64,000 nucleotides of DNA from Methanocella_A sp963769045 (GTDB taxonomy: Archaea > Halobacteriota > Methanocellia > Methanocellales > Methanocellaceae). The notes under the pieces were generated by a model that did not search any database, was not told the DNA's origin, and worked only from the letters and a program-made list of their open reading frames with translations. Positions 32,901 to 40,107 of the stretch are shown here, piece after piece (within the stretch, counting starts at the first letter, position 1; every line of letters begins with the position of its first letter). A program made the translations under genes and the position numbers. Location of the stretch: positions 1-64,000 of the forward strand of contig CAVYKK010000027.1 of the NCBI GenBank assembly GCA_963769045.1. Reading direction: 5' to 3'.

Positions 32901-34353
32901 CGCTGATTGCGGGGATGTTCTCTATCCTGCCGTTAATCGAGTCCACCGACTCGTGCAGCGACCTGATCTCGTCACCCCAGCCGCTCATCTGCGCCTTGAG
33001 GGCTTCCATCTCTTCCGCGGTCTTCTCCGCCGGTCCGGCCACGACGCTGTCCCGCAGCGAGTTCACTTTACTGTCAAGGATGGAGACCGAGTTCTTCATC
33101 TGCTCGACGCCCGTCGTCTGCTCGGCTATGGTCATCTTGAAGGACTCCAGTGTCTTCGTGCACTCGTCCATGGACCTACGTGCAGCGAAAGCGTCCTGCT
33201 CGATGTTCTCGGTGCGGTCCTTCGTGGCGCTCAGCTCGGCGCCGACGGCGCCAATCTTTCCCGTCACTTCGTTGAAGCGGTTGTCGTGCTCGACGACCGT
33301 GGTCTTGATACTCTTGAGCTCCACGGCGATCTTCTGCAGGATCTGCTTCTCCTGTGCCGCGAAGTCCTCGAAGTCGAACCCTTTGATCTTCTCGAGGTCG
33401 TCCTCCAGGCGGGCGATGGTGTCCTTCTGTACCTCGACGGTCAGCTTCTGGGCATCGATCATCGTCCTGGTATCGCGGAGCTGCACCTCCAGCCGGTCTG
33501 TGTCAGGCATATTGACTGGCTGTGGCGCTGGCGTAGCCATACGCTCGGCTTCCATGCGGTCCAGTTTCGACTGCAGGACCATGACGAGGCTCGCCAGGTT
33601 GTCCTGCTGCTTCAGGAGGCCGCGGTACTCCTCGATTTCCTTCCGCTGCTTCTCCTGCTCGGCCGCCTGCATTTCGAGCCGGACCTTGAGCTGGTTGAGC
33701 TCCGCCATGTCCACGACAGGCTGGATCGCCGCCGGCGCAGGCTTGATCTCCTGCACCGGTTCGGGTCGGGGTTCCGGTTTCGGCTCTGCCTTAACCGGTT
33801 CGGGCATTGTCTCTGCCTTTACAGGTTCCTGCTTCGGCTCTGTCATGACAGGTTCCGGCTTTGCCTCGGCCTTTGGCTCGGGCTTGACCTCAGCCTTCTC
33901 GGGAGCCCGGGTTGGGACGACGGGCTGCGGTTCAGGCTTCGGTTGAGACGGATGCAAAATGCTGGGTTTTAAAATGGGCTTCTGTACGGGTGGCATCGAC
34001 GGCTTGACCTGTGGTCTGGCCACCTGCATTTTTTCCGGCTTCTCTGCGGGCTTTTCCACAGGGATTTTCTGGGCCTGGGGCCTGGGCACGGGGACCTTAA
34101 TGGCAGACGGGGCTGGCTTCTCCGGCACCTTCTCTACCGGGGCCTTCGCGGGCTTCGCCGGCTGCACCTTTTCAACCTGCTTCTCCGGCGCCCTTGAGGC
34201 TGGCTCCGGCCTGGCGGCCTCGCCTTTGTTAATGTCAGTCTTCTCGAGGATGGACTGGAGCGTTTCGAGCTCCTTTTTCATTCTTTCCTCTTCTTCCCTC
34301 GATTTTTGTGCCTTTGCATCCTCTTTCTTAGGTTTCCTGTCAAATAAACCCAT
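29902..34353 (-). CDS. Giant hendecad-repeat coiled-coil protein (1483 residues)
   Basis: No signal peptide, membrane helix or ATPase motif is visible. Residues 1-40 are charged helix (MGLFDRKPKKEDAKAQKSRE), about 40-215 are Pro/Lys/Glu-rich and disordered, and about 215-1483 are almost continuous coiled coil. Residues about 521-600 hold near-duplicate segments (ITAVRETISTEIVPVKESV). Residues about 955-1075 are eleven consecutive 11-residue repeats of the form VTRELEEARTE. Residues 1134-1199 are a 22-residue unit present three times, identical in DNA. The C-terminus ends KLESDKENTERIK...MNELIRA as in the small partner. A cytoskeletal, cell-envelope or nucleoid scaffold is possible; apolipoprotein-like membrane-surface binding is an alternative. 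Confidence 0.8.
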   Translation of the reverse strand: MGLFDRKPKKEDAKAQKSREEEERMKKELETLQSILEKTDINKGEAARPEPASRAPEKQVEKVQPAKPAKAPVEKVPEKPAPSAIKVPVPRPQAQKIPVEKPAEKPEKMQVARPQVKPSMPPVQKPILKPSILHPSQPKPEPQPVVPTRAPEKAEVKPEPKAEAKPEPVMTEPKQEPVKAETMPEPVKAEPKPEPRPEPVQEIKPAPAAIQPVVDMAELNQLKVRLEMQAAEQEKQRKEIEEYRGLLKQQDNLASLVMVLQSKLDRMEAERMATPAPQPVNMPDTDRLEVQLRDTRTMIDAQKLTVEVQKDTIARLEDDLEKIKGFDFEDFAAQEKQILQKIAVELKSIKTTVVEHDNRFNEVTGKIGAVGAELSATKDRTENIEQDAFAARRSMDECTKTLESFKMTIAEQTTGVEQMKNSVSILDSKVNSLRDSVVAGPAEKTAEEMEALKAQMSGWGDEIRSLHESVDSINGRIENIPAISAGEVGTVKESLTGEITALRESVAADIAAVKEAMASDITAVRETISTEIVPVKESVSLVASEVVSVKELVAADIAAVKEAMASDITAVKETLTADITAVRETISTEIVPVKESVTSVASEVASMKGAVAADVTAIKYDMATIRDSSAPVAEISATRQSLYSDITSLKDTIGALEQKMYAVEVKMSSIGETLETSKDSLSSDISRIRSMFASRGDVEEIREATMTGIGEIRKEVTGVRDYVASDMAAYKESIQADLKSVTTYRDDLIRLRASLEQVGQLSKAVTDYRSELKSVKSMMDRFNEDVKNARELTKGKEEIQRIREDLHLYTNDLKAMREIAGDNKDQVEAVKKALEGLKGDSERVTPQEAKLIKTGQYLKAQVDQVSKTFSDLDERLAAIRKEFINLNNIEYRYRALEDNLNAMERSLENKIEVEMITRVREAESELVSRIAEVEASITESSRSAKDLLNQLDETRGQVTRELEEIRSDVTKELEDTRSSVTHDLEETRTEVAREVEDIRTTATRELEGTRNDVGREVEEIRTSATKELDEARNKVTTELQEARTEVTRELDDARNTVTRELTAARTEVTKELEGIRTDVVRSVSTLKTDTIKTLRDTASEAVKSTEDAKETLMATRDDILEEVSVTRSSALKDMSETKESVLREVNATGDATIRTMGETKESVLREVNATGDATIRTMGETKESVLREVNATGDATIRTMSETKESVLRELGETKESVLSEMVETKQSVLGEMDNARGSVLHDMSASKEAVLRDIDATKDAAFREMVAAREETQKVSGELNSAAKRAREDVSTIIDSVHDETTGTVSKAKAEIATMVKQEKDGLHGVVDAQRKETIESMSKVRDDLIVALRQTESIVLSSTENARIVAEKSMAKTRDEILESIRSTREETIKKLLDTRDVVISAANNSKETALESMFKSRDEVIGSVNASKTTMLSVRDEAMTQLRKTQKDVEDSINKKLESDKENTERIKQIMKTMNELIRA
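30757..30954 (-). repeat. Three 66-bp tandem repeats inside the giant coiled-coil gene
   Basis: A 66-bp unit is repeated at 30757, 30823 and 30889 with at most one base difference. Each encodes 22 residues, two hendecads (ETKESVLREVN, ATGDATIRTMG). The near-perfect DNA identity shows recent expansion, and the copy number probably varies between strains. Confidence 0.9.
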
Positions 34354-34780
34354 TCAAAATCCCAACCTGTATTTTTTCGCTATATAAGATATCGATTATA
34401 TTCAAAAATCCATCGATATATACTTTGTTCTTTGAACAGTAACTCTGCTTTCGCTCTACTTAGTGGTGATCATTAATAATTTTTTGTGTCTTTTTCCGGT
34501 TTATTTTCTCTTATAAGGGAATAAATATCTTTTCGAAAGCAGGGGTCTGTACGACAAAATATTTCCTCCGTTATGACACTAAGGTCACGGTCTAAAACGC
34601 GAACAAGCGGCACCAAAGTACCAGAAGTCAGCGGGTGACCCGGGCCCCGTTCAGGTATAATGTGGTGAAAAAATAGTCGGGCAATTCGTCGCAGGTCGGG
34701 CGGGCGCTCGCGCGTGCGCGTTTTAGCGGACAGGCTTCATAGCCTCACAAATGGTTGCATCAGGCGCAGGAACCCGGCCA
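34354..34780. other. Gene-free spacer with divergent MITE-like copy D
   Basis: The part 34354-34610 is AT-rich and contains the probable promoter of the giant coiled-coil gene but no recognisable gene. From about 34620 to 34765 the sequence matches element copy C: GTCAGCGGGTGACC, GGTGAAAAAAT, CGTCGCAGG, then the core CGGGCGCTCGCGCGTGCGCG and GGACAGGCTTC. The right GTTTTTCAT end is not visible, so this copy is decayed. It lies just downstream of cfbB. Confidence 0.55.
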
Positions 34781-36178
34781 TCACTGGCCTTTCTCTTTGA
34801 ACACGGCACAGGACTCGACGAACTTCGCCGCGAAGGGCACGTATGATGCTGCGTGGAGATGGGTATAGGACGCAAGAGTGTTGTCCTTGATCATCCCGTC
34901 CAGCCCGTTACTGATTCCGGTGCCCCGGTCAAGCCGGTAGGCGAACCGTGCATCGTAAGGGATGTCGGTGATCAGCGAGTGGTGGAACTCATGGCCTTTG
35001 AACATCCCGTCCTCCTGGCCGATCGGGGTATCCAGTGCAAACCTGCCGGCGACATAGCCGATCGTACGCACGTGCCTCATGGCCGCGACGCCCTCGAAGA
35101 TACCGGCCATCTGGTGGCGCTTGCCGTCCTCGGTCTCCAGCTGCTGCATCAGGTACATGAGGCCGCCGCACTCGGCGTAGATGGGCATGCCCTGCGCAGA
35201 CGCTTCGCGGATTGATGCCCTCATGCTCTCGTTCGCGGCCAGCTCGGCCGCGAAGATTTCGGGGTATCCTCCGCCGATGACCAGCCCGTCGACCTCTGGC
35301 AGCTTATGGTCGTGCACCGGGCTGAAGTAGACGAGCTCCGCACCCTTCAGCTCCAGCAGGTCCAGGTTGTCCTTGTAATAAAAGTTAAAGGATTCGTCCA
35401 TGGCGACGCCGATCTTTACCCCGGCGTCGTTGCCCTTGATAAAGATGCCCGGCCTGGTCGTCTTGATCGGCGGGGCCTCGGCCGCGATAGCCGCAATGCG
35501 GTCGATGTTCAGGTTCTCGCTGATCGTCTCCTCGATCTTCTCCAGTTTGGCGCCGAAGCCGTCCACTCTTGACGCGCCCTCGCGGGCCGGGATGAGCCCG
35601 AGGTGCCGCATGGTCAGCTTCATGGCGTTTGTCCGGGGGATGGCGCCGAGCACCTCGATGCCCGTGTACTTCTCTATGGCCATCCGGGCCTTCTCTGCAT
35701 GGCGCTCGCTGCCGATCTTGTTGAGGATGACGCCCCTGATGTTGACGCTCTTGTCGAAGTCCCGGTAGCCTTTGACTATGGCCGCCGCGCTCCGGGTGAT
35801 ACTCTGCGCGTCGACGATCAGGATGACAGGCGACTTGAGAATTTTGGCGATCTGTGCCGTGGAGCCCACGTCCGACAGGCTCTCCAGCCCCTCGTACAGG
35901 CCTCTCACCCCCTCGATGACGGCGATGTCTGCCCCCTGAGCCGAGTGCACGAACGATTCCACGACCGCTTTGTCCGACATCAGGAACCCGTCGAGGTTCT
36001 CGCCCTGCTTGCCAGTGATCATGGAGTGGTAGCTGGGGTCGATGTAGTCCAGGCCCACCTTGTACGGCTGCACGTTCCTGCCCTTCTCCCGCAGGAGCGC
36101 CATTATGCCGACCGAAATGGTGGTCTTGCCCGCCGAACTGCGATCGCCGGCCAGGATGATCCTCGGTATTTTTATCAT
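34781..36178 (-). CDS. cfbB: Ni-sirohydrochlorin a,c-diamide synthase
   Basis: A 465-residue glutamine-dependent amidotransferase of the CobB/CbiA family that amidates the a and c side chains of Ni-sirohydrochlorin in coenzyme F430 synthesis. The N-terminal ATP-binding domain starts AGDRSSAGKTTISVGIM; the C-terminal glutaminase domain has its nucleophile cysteine in YAECGGLMYLM and histidine in GHEFHHS. Clustering with cfbA, C, D and E separates it from the cobyrinate enzyme CbiA. Its ATG overlaps the cfbC stop (ATGA). Confidence 0.94.
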   Translation of the reverse strand: MIKIPRIILAGDRSSAGKTTISVGIMALLREKGRNVQPYKVGLDYIDPSYHSMITGKQGENLDGFLMSDKAVVESFVHSAQGADIAVIEGVRGLYEGLESLSDVGSTAQIAKILKSPVILIVDAQSITRSAAAIVKGYRDFDKSVNIRGVILNKIGSERHAEKARMAIEKYTGIEVLGAIPRTNAMKLTMRHLGLIPAREGASRVDGFGAKLEKIEETISENLNIDRIAAIAAEAPPIKTTRPGIFIKGNDAGVKIGVAMDESFNFYYKDNLDLLELKGAELVYFSPVHDHKLPEVDGLVIGGGYPEIFAAELAANESMRASIREASAQGMPIYAECGGLMYLMQQLETEDGKRHQMAGIFEGVAAMRHVRTIGYVAGRFALDTPIGQEDGMFKGHEFHHSLITDIPYDARFAYRLDRGTGISNGLDGMIKDNTLASYTHLHAASYVPFAAKFVESCAVFKEKGQ

Positions 36179-36978
36179 AGGCGTGTAAGATCCCTCAGGT
36201 AACAGTCGTCTAACGCTTCTGGAACCTTATTGTCCTTTTCAGTTAAAACTTTCGCTGCCAGTTGCCGATAGATTTCTGCTATGTCTGAGGAAGCGGCGCC
36301 TTCCAGAACGCTTTTTCCGTCTCGCTCGCACTGCTGTACGATCCTGCTGCGCGGGATGCAGGCCAGCAGGGGCACGCCCAGGGCGTCGGCGAACCGGCCT
36401 ACTATCTCCCGCTCGTTGGCAGCCTCGCGCTCGTTGCAGATGATGCCGCCCAGCGGCGTCTTCAGCGTGTTCAGGCCCCGGCAGATATTATTGGCCGCAT
36501 AGACCGGCATATACTCGCCCGAAGTGATAATATACGTCTCTTTTACCATTTTCCTGGTGATCGGCACCGCAAAGCCGCCGCAGACAATATCCCCCGGGAC
36601 GTCGAACATGAGCACGTCCGCATTGCGCAAGGACGGAGAGATCTTCTGCAGCAGCTGAATGGCGATAATGATGCCGCGTCCTGCACAGCCTACGCCCGGC
36701 TCCGGGCCGCCGACCTCGGCACACCTGACGCCGCGGAAGCCCTCGAAGACGATCTCTTCCTCTTTGACGCTGTCCGGGTTGCCCAGCTTCCGCACCATGT
36801 CCATGATCGTGGGTATCCGCCGGCCGCCGAGCAGCGTGATCGACGAGTCGCTCTTCGGGTCGCAGCCGATGAGCACGACCTTTTTGCCCATCTCGCCCAG
36901 CGCGGCAGCTACGTTCGAAGCTGTAGACGACTTGCCGATGCCTCCCTTGCCATAGATGGCGATCTGTTTCTGACTCAT
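36175..36978 (-). CDS. cfbC: Ni-sirohydrochlorin a,c-diamide reductive cyclase, NifH-like subunit
   Basis: A 267-residue homologue of nitrogenase iron protein. The P-loop is GKGGIGKSSTASN. Cys98 in GVGCAGRG and Cys133 in DIVCGGF are the ligands of the [4Fe-4S] cluster bridging the homodimer. With CfbD it performs the six-electron reduction and lactam ring closure that yields seco-F430, driven by ATP. It is encoded after cfbD, separated by a short spacer with two hairpins, and overlaps cfbB. Confidence 0.95.
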   Translation of the reverse strand: MSQKQIAIYGKGGIGKSSTASNVAAALGEMGKKVVLIGCDPKSDSSITLLGGRRIPTIMDMVRKLGNPDSVKEEEIVFEGFRGVRCAEVGGPEPGVGCAGRGIIIAIQLLQKISPSLRNADVLMFDVPGDIVCGGFAVPITRKMVKETYIITSGEYMPVYAANNICRGLNTLKTPLGGIICNEREAANEREIVGRFADALGVPLLACIPRSRIVQQCERDGKSVLEGAASSDIAEIYRQLAAKVLTEKDNKVPEALDDCYLRDLTRL

Positions 36979-36992
36979 TGTATGCCCCCTAT

Positions 36993-37048
36993 CAGGAGTA
37001 TGTTCATAGCATACTCCTTAGCAGGAGTATGTTCATAACATACTCCTG
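36993..37048. repeat. Two tandem hairpins between cfbD and cfbC
   Basis: The palindrome AGGAGTATG...CATACTCCT occurs twice with a 29-base period (36994-37018 and 37023-37047), each with a 7-base loop TTCATA plus A or G. The second covers the last codons and stop of cfbD. The 5' strand contains AGGAG, so folding could mask a ribosome-binding site or set relative cfbD/cfbC expression. Confidence 0.8.
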
Positions 37049-38148
37049 AGCGTTTCACCGAACTCTGACTCCACGATGCGGTCCACGCCCAGCGTCTTGG
37101 GATGCAGGTCGACCTCCACCATGACGTGCTGGTGCCCGGCCTTCTTCAGCGGCGCCACCGTCCGGGGCCCGTTGGTGATAGAGAATATTTCCATGCCCTT
37201 CAGTGCGTCTGCCGGCACCCCGTGCGGCACCCCTGAGATCACCGCGTAATCATAGCCTGCATAATGTTCCTTTACTATCTCTGCCGCAGCCTTGCCGGAC
37301 GCCGGGTATTCGTCCAGGCCGCCGGTGATGTGGTCGATGGCAAAACCTCTGGCGACGAACCCGTCAGTGATCGTGCGGGCGTACTGCCGTATTCGCGGCA
37401 GGCCCACCCCCTGGTCCAGGTTGGCGATAGTGGCGGGTAGCGGCGCGCCCAGCGCTCTCGCCGCCTCGCTGACCGCGAGGTTGTCGTCGGCGAACATATA
37501 GGCGGTCTCCTTTTTGGCATTGAGGATGGAGACGCCTTTTTTGCCCTGTCTCATGAGCTCGACAAGCCGCTCGGCCGCTTTGTACTTCAGGTCGCCGCGC
37601 GACGGCTCGATATAGCCTGCGCTGGCCGCCCCGGCGCGCTTTTCCAGTTCAGTGGCCATCAGCAGCATCTTTTTCTGCCGCTCTACCTCGGCAGCGCCCA
37701 GCAACCCGGCGGCGCATGCGGCCTCCAGCGTGATAATTGCGCCCTGCGTGTTATCGCCGAACCCCGCGTGGATTTCCACTTCGACCACCGGCACGCCGGG
37801 CTGAGCCTCCTCGACCGCACGGTGGAAGTTTTCCCCGATGATCATGCTGGCGCAGGTCCCGACGATAGCAATGGTCTTCGGCTGGAACATGTCCACCGCC
37901 TTATGCAGCGTGGATACGAGCAGCGCGTGCCCCCCGAACACGTAGTCGGAGTCGCACATGGCCGTGGTGATCACGCGTATCCCGTCCTCCTCCAGCAGCC
38001 GCGAGTGCTTGAAGCAGCATCCCGGCGGGCCGTGCAGTATGGCCACGTCCACGTCTAAGTCTCTCAGCGTATAGAGCGCAGCCACGATGGCGCTCGGCCT
38101 CGGCTGGATTATGCGCATCGGCTTGGCGATGCGGTCGGATTCTCCCAT
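37033..38148 (-). CDS. cfbD: Ni-sirohydrochlorin a,c-diamide reductive cyclase, NifD-like subunit
   Basis: A 371-residue nitrogenase-component-1-like protein, the catalytic partner of CfbC. It is shorter than NifD, as is usual for CfbD. Cysteines in HGPPGCCFKHSR and in IVGTCASMIIGE are candidates for the [4Fe-4S] cluster ligands. Other nitrogenase-like segments are VEVEIHAGFGDNTQGA and YAVISGVPHGVP. The enzyme is a homodimer in the known pathway. The last codons lie within a duplicated palindrome. Confidence 0.93.
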   Translation of the reverse strand: MGESDRIAKPMRIIQPRPSAIVAALYTLRDLDVDVAILHGPPGCCFKHSRLLEEDGIRVITTAMCDSDYVFGGHALLVSTLHKAVDMFQPKTIAIVGTCASMIIGENFHRAVEEAQPGVPVVEVEIHAGFGDNTQGAIITLEAACAAGLLGAAEVERQKKMLLMATELEKRAGAASAGYIEPSRGDLKYKAAERLVELMRQGKKGVSILNAKKETAYMFADDNLAVSEAARALGAPLPATIANLDQGVGLPRIRQYARTITDGFVARGFAIDHITGGLDEYPASGKAAAEIVKEHYAGYDYAVISGVPHGVPADALKGMEIFSITNGPRTVAPLKKAGHQHVMVEVDLHPKTLGVDRIVESEFGETLRSML

Positions 38149-38152
38149 TTCT

Positions 38153-39442
38153 TTACCTCCAGGTCTTCACGCACGATATGATTATGTCTCCGGGCTTTGT
38201 CTTCAAAAGGGCAGAAGCGAGCCCGCTATCCAGATCAGGGGCGTACAGGTATCCCTTTCCTGCCCCGGCCGCATGTAGTCGTTCCCCGACAATGACGACG
38301 TCGTTCGCGCCGGCGCCCGCAGCGATACGGAGTGCCTGCCCTGGGTCCAGTCCCTCGCAGACATTGTACTTCTCTTCTCCCAGGACCAGCACTCGTCTCC
38401 CGGCATGGCCGCGGCTGATCTCCAGCGCCCGCATGATACTGGCGACTGAAAGGCCCGAGCAAGAGTTGTCCAGCAGCGTCCGTCCTTCCAGCGTCCCGTA
38501 CTTCATTCGCCCGGGGACGCCGTCGAACCCTTCCAGCCCGCGACTGATAGCGTCAGGCTTCACCCCGAGTGCCATCGCCGCTGCAACCGCGCAGAGCACA
38601 GGTTCCCGGTAGGATGCCCGGTCGATGTCTCCCCTCAGCCGGGTTTCGATCGCCAGGCCCGGGGACAGGCGGCACTCGATCAGATCATTATGATATCGGA
38701 CATCTCCGCCCGGGCCGAACGACAGCTGCTCCGGGGCTCCGACGGCCGTATACGAGACGTCATGCACGATCGTGCTGCCTGGCCTGGCGTATTCAATCAT
38801 CTGCATCTTGGCGATCGAGGAGCGGGATGTCCCGCCGGCGATCGGGTAGTCGCCCTTCAGTGTGGTAATCACGCCCACGTCGGCGGTGCCGCACCCGCCG
38901 AGCGAGACTTCGGCGACAAAGATCGTCGGGCGCAGGCCTGTATCCCGTGCCGCGTCCAGCGCACTGACGAGGCTGGCCGGCGTAACGCTCAGCCTTTTAC
39001 CATCAGACTTTCCGTCGAAGAACAGGCCATGGCTCGTGTGCAACAGGACGCGTTCTCCCGCGGCGGCCAGCATGCCGGAAAGGGCGAATGCCGTAGTGGT
39101 CTTCCCGTACGTGCCGGTGATCTCCACCGATCGGATGCCGTTTAGCCGGCCCGTCTCTCTGGCGATCATTCCCGCCATACGGTGATGGGTAAAGACCGGT
39201 ATGCTGTTCTTCTGCGCATGGTCCCGGAGCTCATCCGGGGGCAGGTGAACCGGCACGACCAGCGCGTCAAAGCGGCCGGCGTCTGCGGGCCTGACGATCT
39301 TCACCGCATCGTCGTGCAGCTTTCGCGTGCCGTATATGTCCACGGCGAAGGCATCGTATCCAAGCGCCAGCAGCTCTTTGGCCAGGGCCAGCCCGCCGTG
39401 GTTCACATCGGCGACGGCCACGCGGGACGCCTGCAGGTCCAT
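38153..39442 (-). CDS. cfbE: Coenzyme F430 synthetase (MurF-like ligase)
   Basis: A 429-residue Mur-ligase-family protein that closes the carbocyclic ring of F430 from seco-F430 with ATP. The P-loop is EITGTYGKTTTAF; the central domain has GLRPTIFVAEVSLGGCGTADVG and the C-terminal domain VPGRMKYGTLEGRTLLDNSCSG. The ATG at 39442 has AAGGT at proper distance, better than the GTG two codons upstream. It is separated by only four bases from cfbD. Confidence 0.9.
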   Translation of the reverse strand: MDLQASRVAVADVNHGGLALAKELLALGYDAFAVDIYGTRKLHDDAVKIVRPADAGRFDALVVPVHLPPDELRDHAQKNSIPVFTHHRMAGMIARETGRLNGIRSVEITGTYGKTTTAFALSGMLAAAGERVLLHTSHGLFFDGKSDGKRLSVTPASLVSALDAARDTGLRPTIFVAEVSLGGCGTADVGVITTLKGDYPIAGGTSRSSIAKMQMIEYARPGSTIVHDVSYTAVGAPEQLSFGPGGDVRYHNDLIECRLSPGLAIETRLRGDIDRASYREPVLCAVAAAMALGVKPDAISRGLEGFDGVPGRMKYGTLEGRTLLDNSCSGLSVASIMRALEISRGHAGRRVLVLGEEKYNVCEGLDPGQALRIAAGAGANDVVIVGERLHAAGAGKGYLYAPDLDSGLASALLKTKPGDIIISCVKTWR

Positions 39443-39452
39443 TGGCACGACC

Positions 39453-39854
39453 TTAGTTGCTGTGAGCGTCGAACGCCTGCTCTATGCGCCTGCAGGAAAT
39501 CTCCGCGATCATGTCGTCGGACCCCAGCGGGTCGGCGTAGATGATGTCGTACCCGTCGTAGCTGATCCGCTTCTGGCCGTCCTTGAGCCCGATGAGGCGG
39601 GGGACGTCCTCGGTGGTGTGTACGCCCCGCGCGAGGAACAGCGGGAAGACGACGATCTTCCGGACGCCGGTGCCCTTGAAGCTGTCGATGCCGTCCTTGA
39701 TCGTCGGGCGGTTGATGTTCATGAAGCCGGTCCTGGTCACGGCATTAGGCATTTTTCTGCCGATTTTCGCTGCGATCTCCTCGATAAGCTGCTTGTTGTA
39801 CGGCATCGAGCTGCCGTGCCCTACGACCAGAAGGCCGAATTGTTCAGACTCCAT
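39453..39854 (-). CDS. cfbA: Sirohydrochlorin nickelochelatase
   Basis: A 133-residue small-form CbiX chelatase that inserts Ni2+ into sirohydrochlorin, the first committed F430 step. Catalytic His13 is in LLVVGHGSS and the second metal-binding histidine in RGVHTTEDVP. It is half the length of bacterial CbiK/CbiX, as for the archaeal homodimeric enzyme. GGGAG sits eight bases before the ATG at 39854; an upstream ATG at 39860 is possible. It heads the operon cfbA-E-D-C-B. Confidence 0.92.
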   Translation of the reverse strand: MESEQFGLLVVGHGSSMPYNKQLIEEIAAKIGRKMPNAVTRTGFMNINRPTIKDGIDSFKGTGVRKIVVFPLFLARGVHTTEDVPRLIGLKDGQKRISYDGYDIIYADPLGSDDMIAEISCRRIEQAFDAHSN

Positions 39855-40017
39855 ACTCATAACTCCCATTTGCCGGCAAGCTTTAGCAAGCCGGACTACA
39901 GACTAGTAACTGCTCTTGAAAGTATAAAAAATTTTACATTCGTGTTACCAAATGTGATAAAACTGACTATTTTTATACCCATTGCGATAAAAAAGCCTGG
40001 GCTGAAAATGTGAGTCC

Positions 40018-40100
40018 AGGTAAAAAATAGCGTTGTTATCCCCAAGCGGTCTCAACAGGCCTGCAGGGCCAGGCCACTCGTGCGCGAGCGCCCGCCCGGC
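40018..40100. repeat. Decayed CG-core repeat copy E
   Basis: GGTAAAAAATAGCG followed after about 45 bases by CTCGTGCGCGAGCGCCCGCC resembles copy D with an inverted core. It lies between the cfb operon and aglB, immediately after the aglB stop. The rest of spacer 39855-40107 is AT-rich and probably carries the cfb promoter. Confidence 0.4.
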
Positions 40101-40107
40101 ATAGCTA

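Noticed and set aside
29809..33972. Long open frames on the plus strand opposite the coiled-coil genes (up to 580 codons)
   Set aside because: Repetitive codon use of the minus-strand genes keeps the reverse frames open; the Ser-rich products mirror the repeats.
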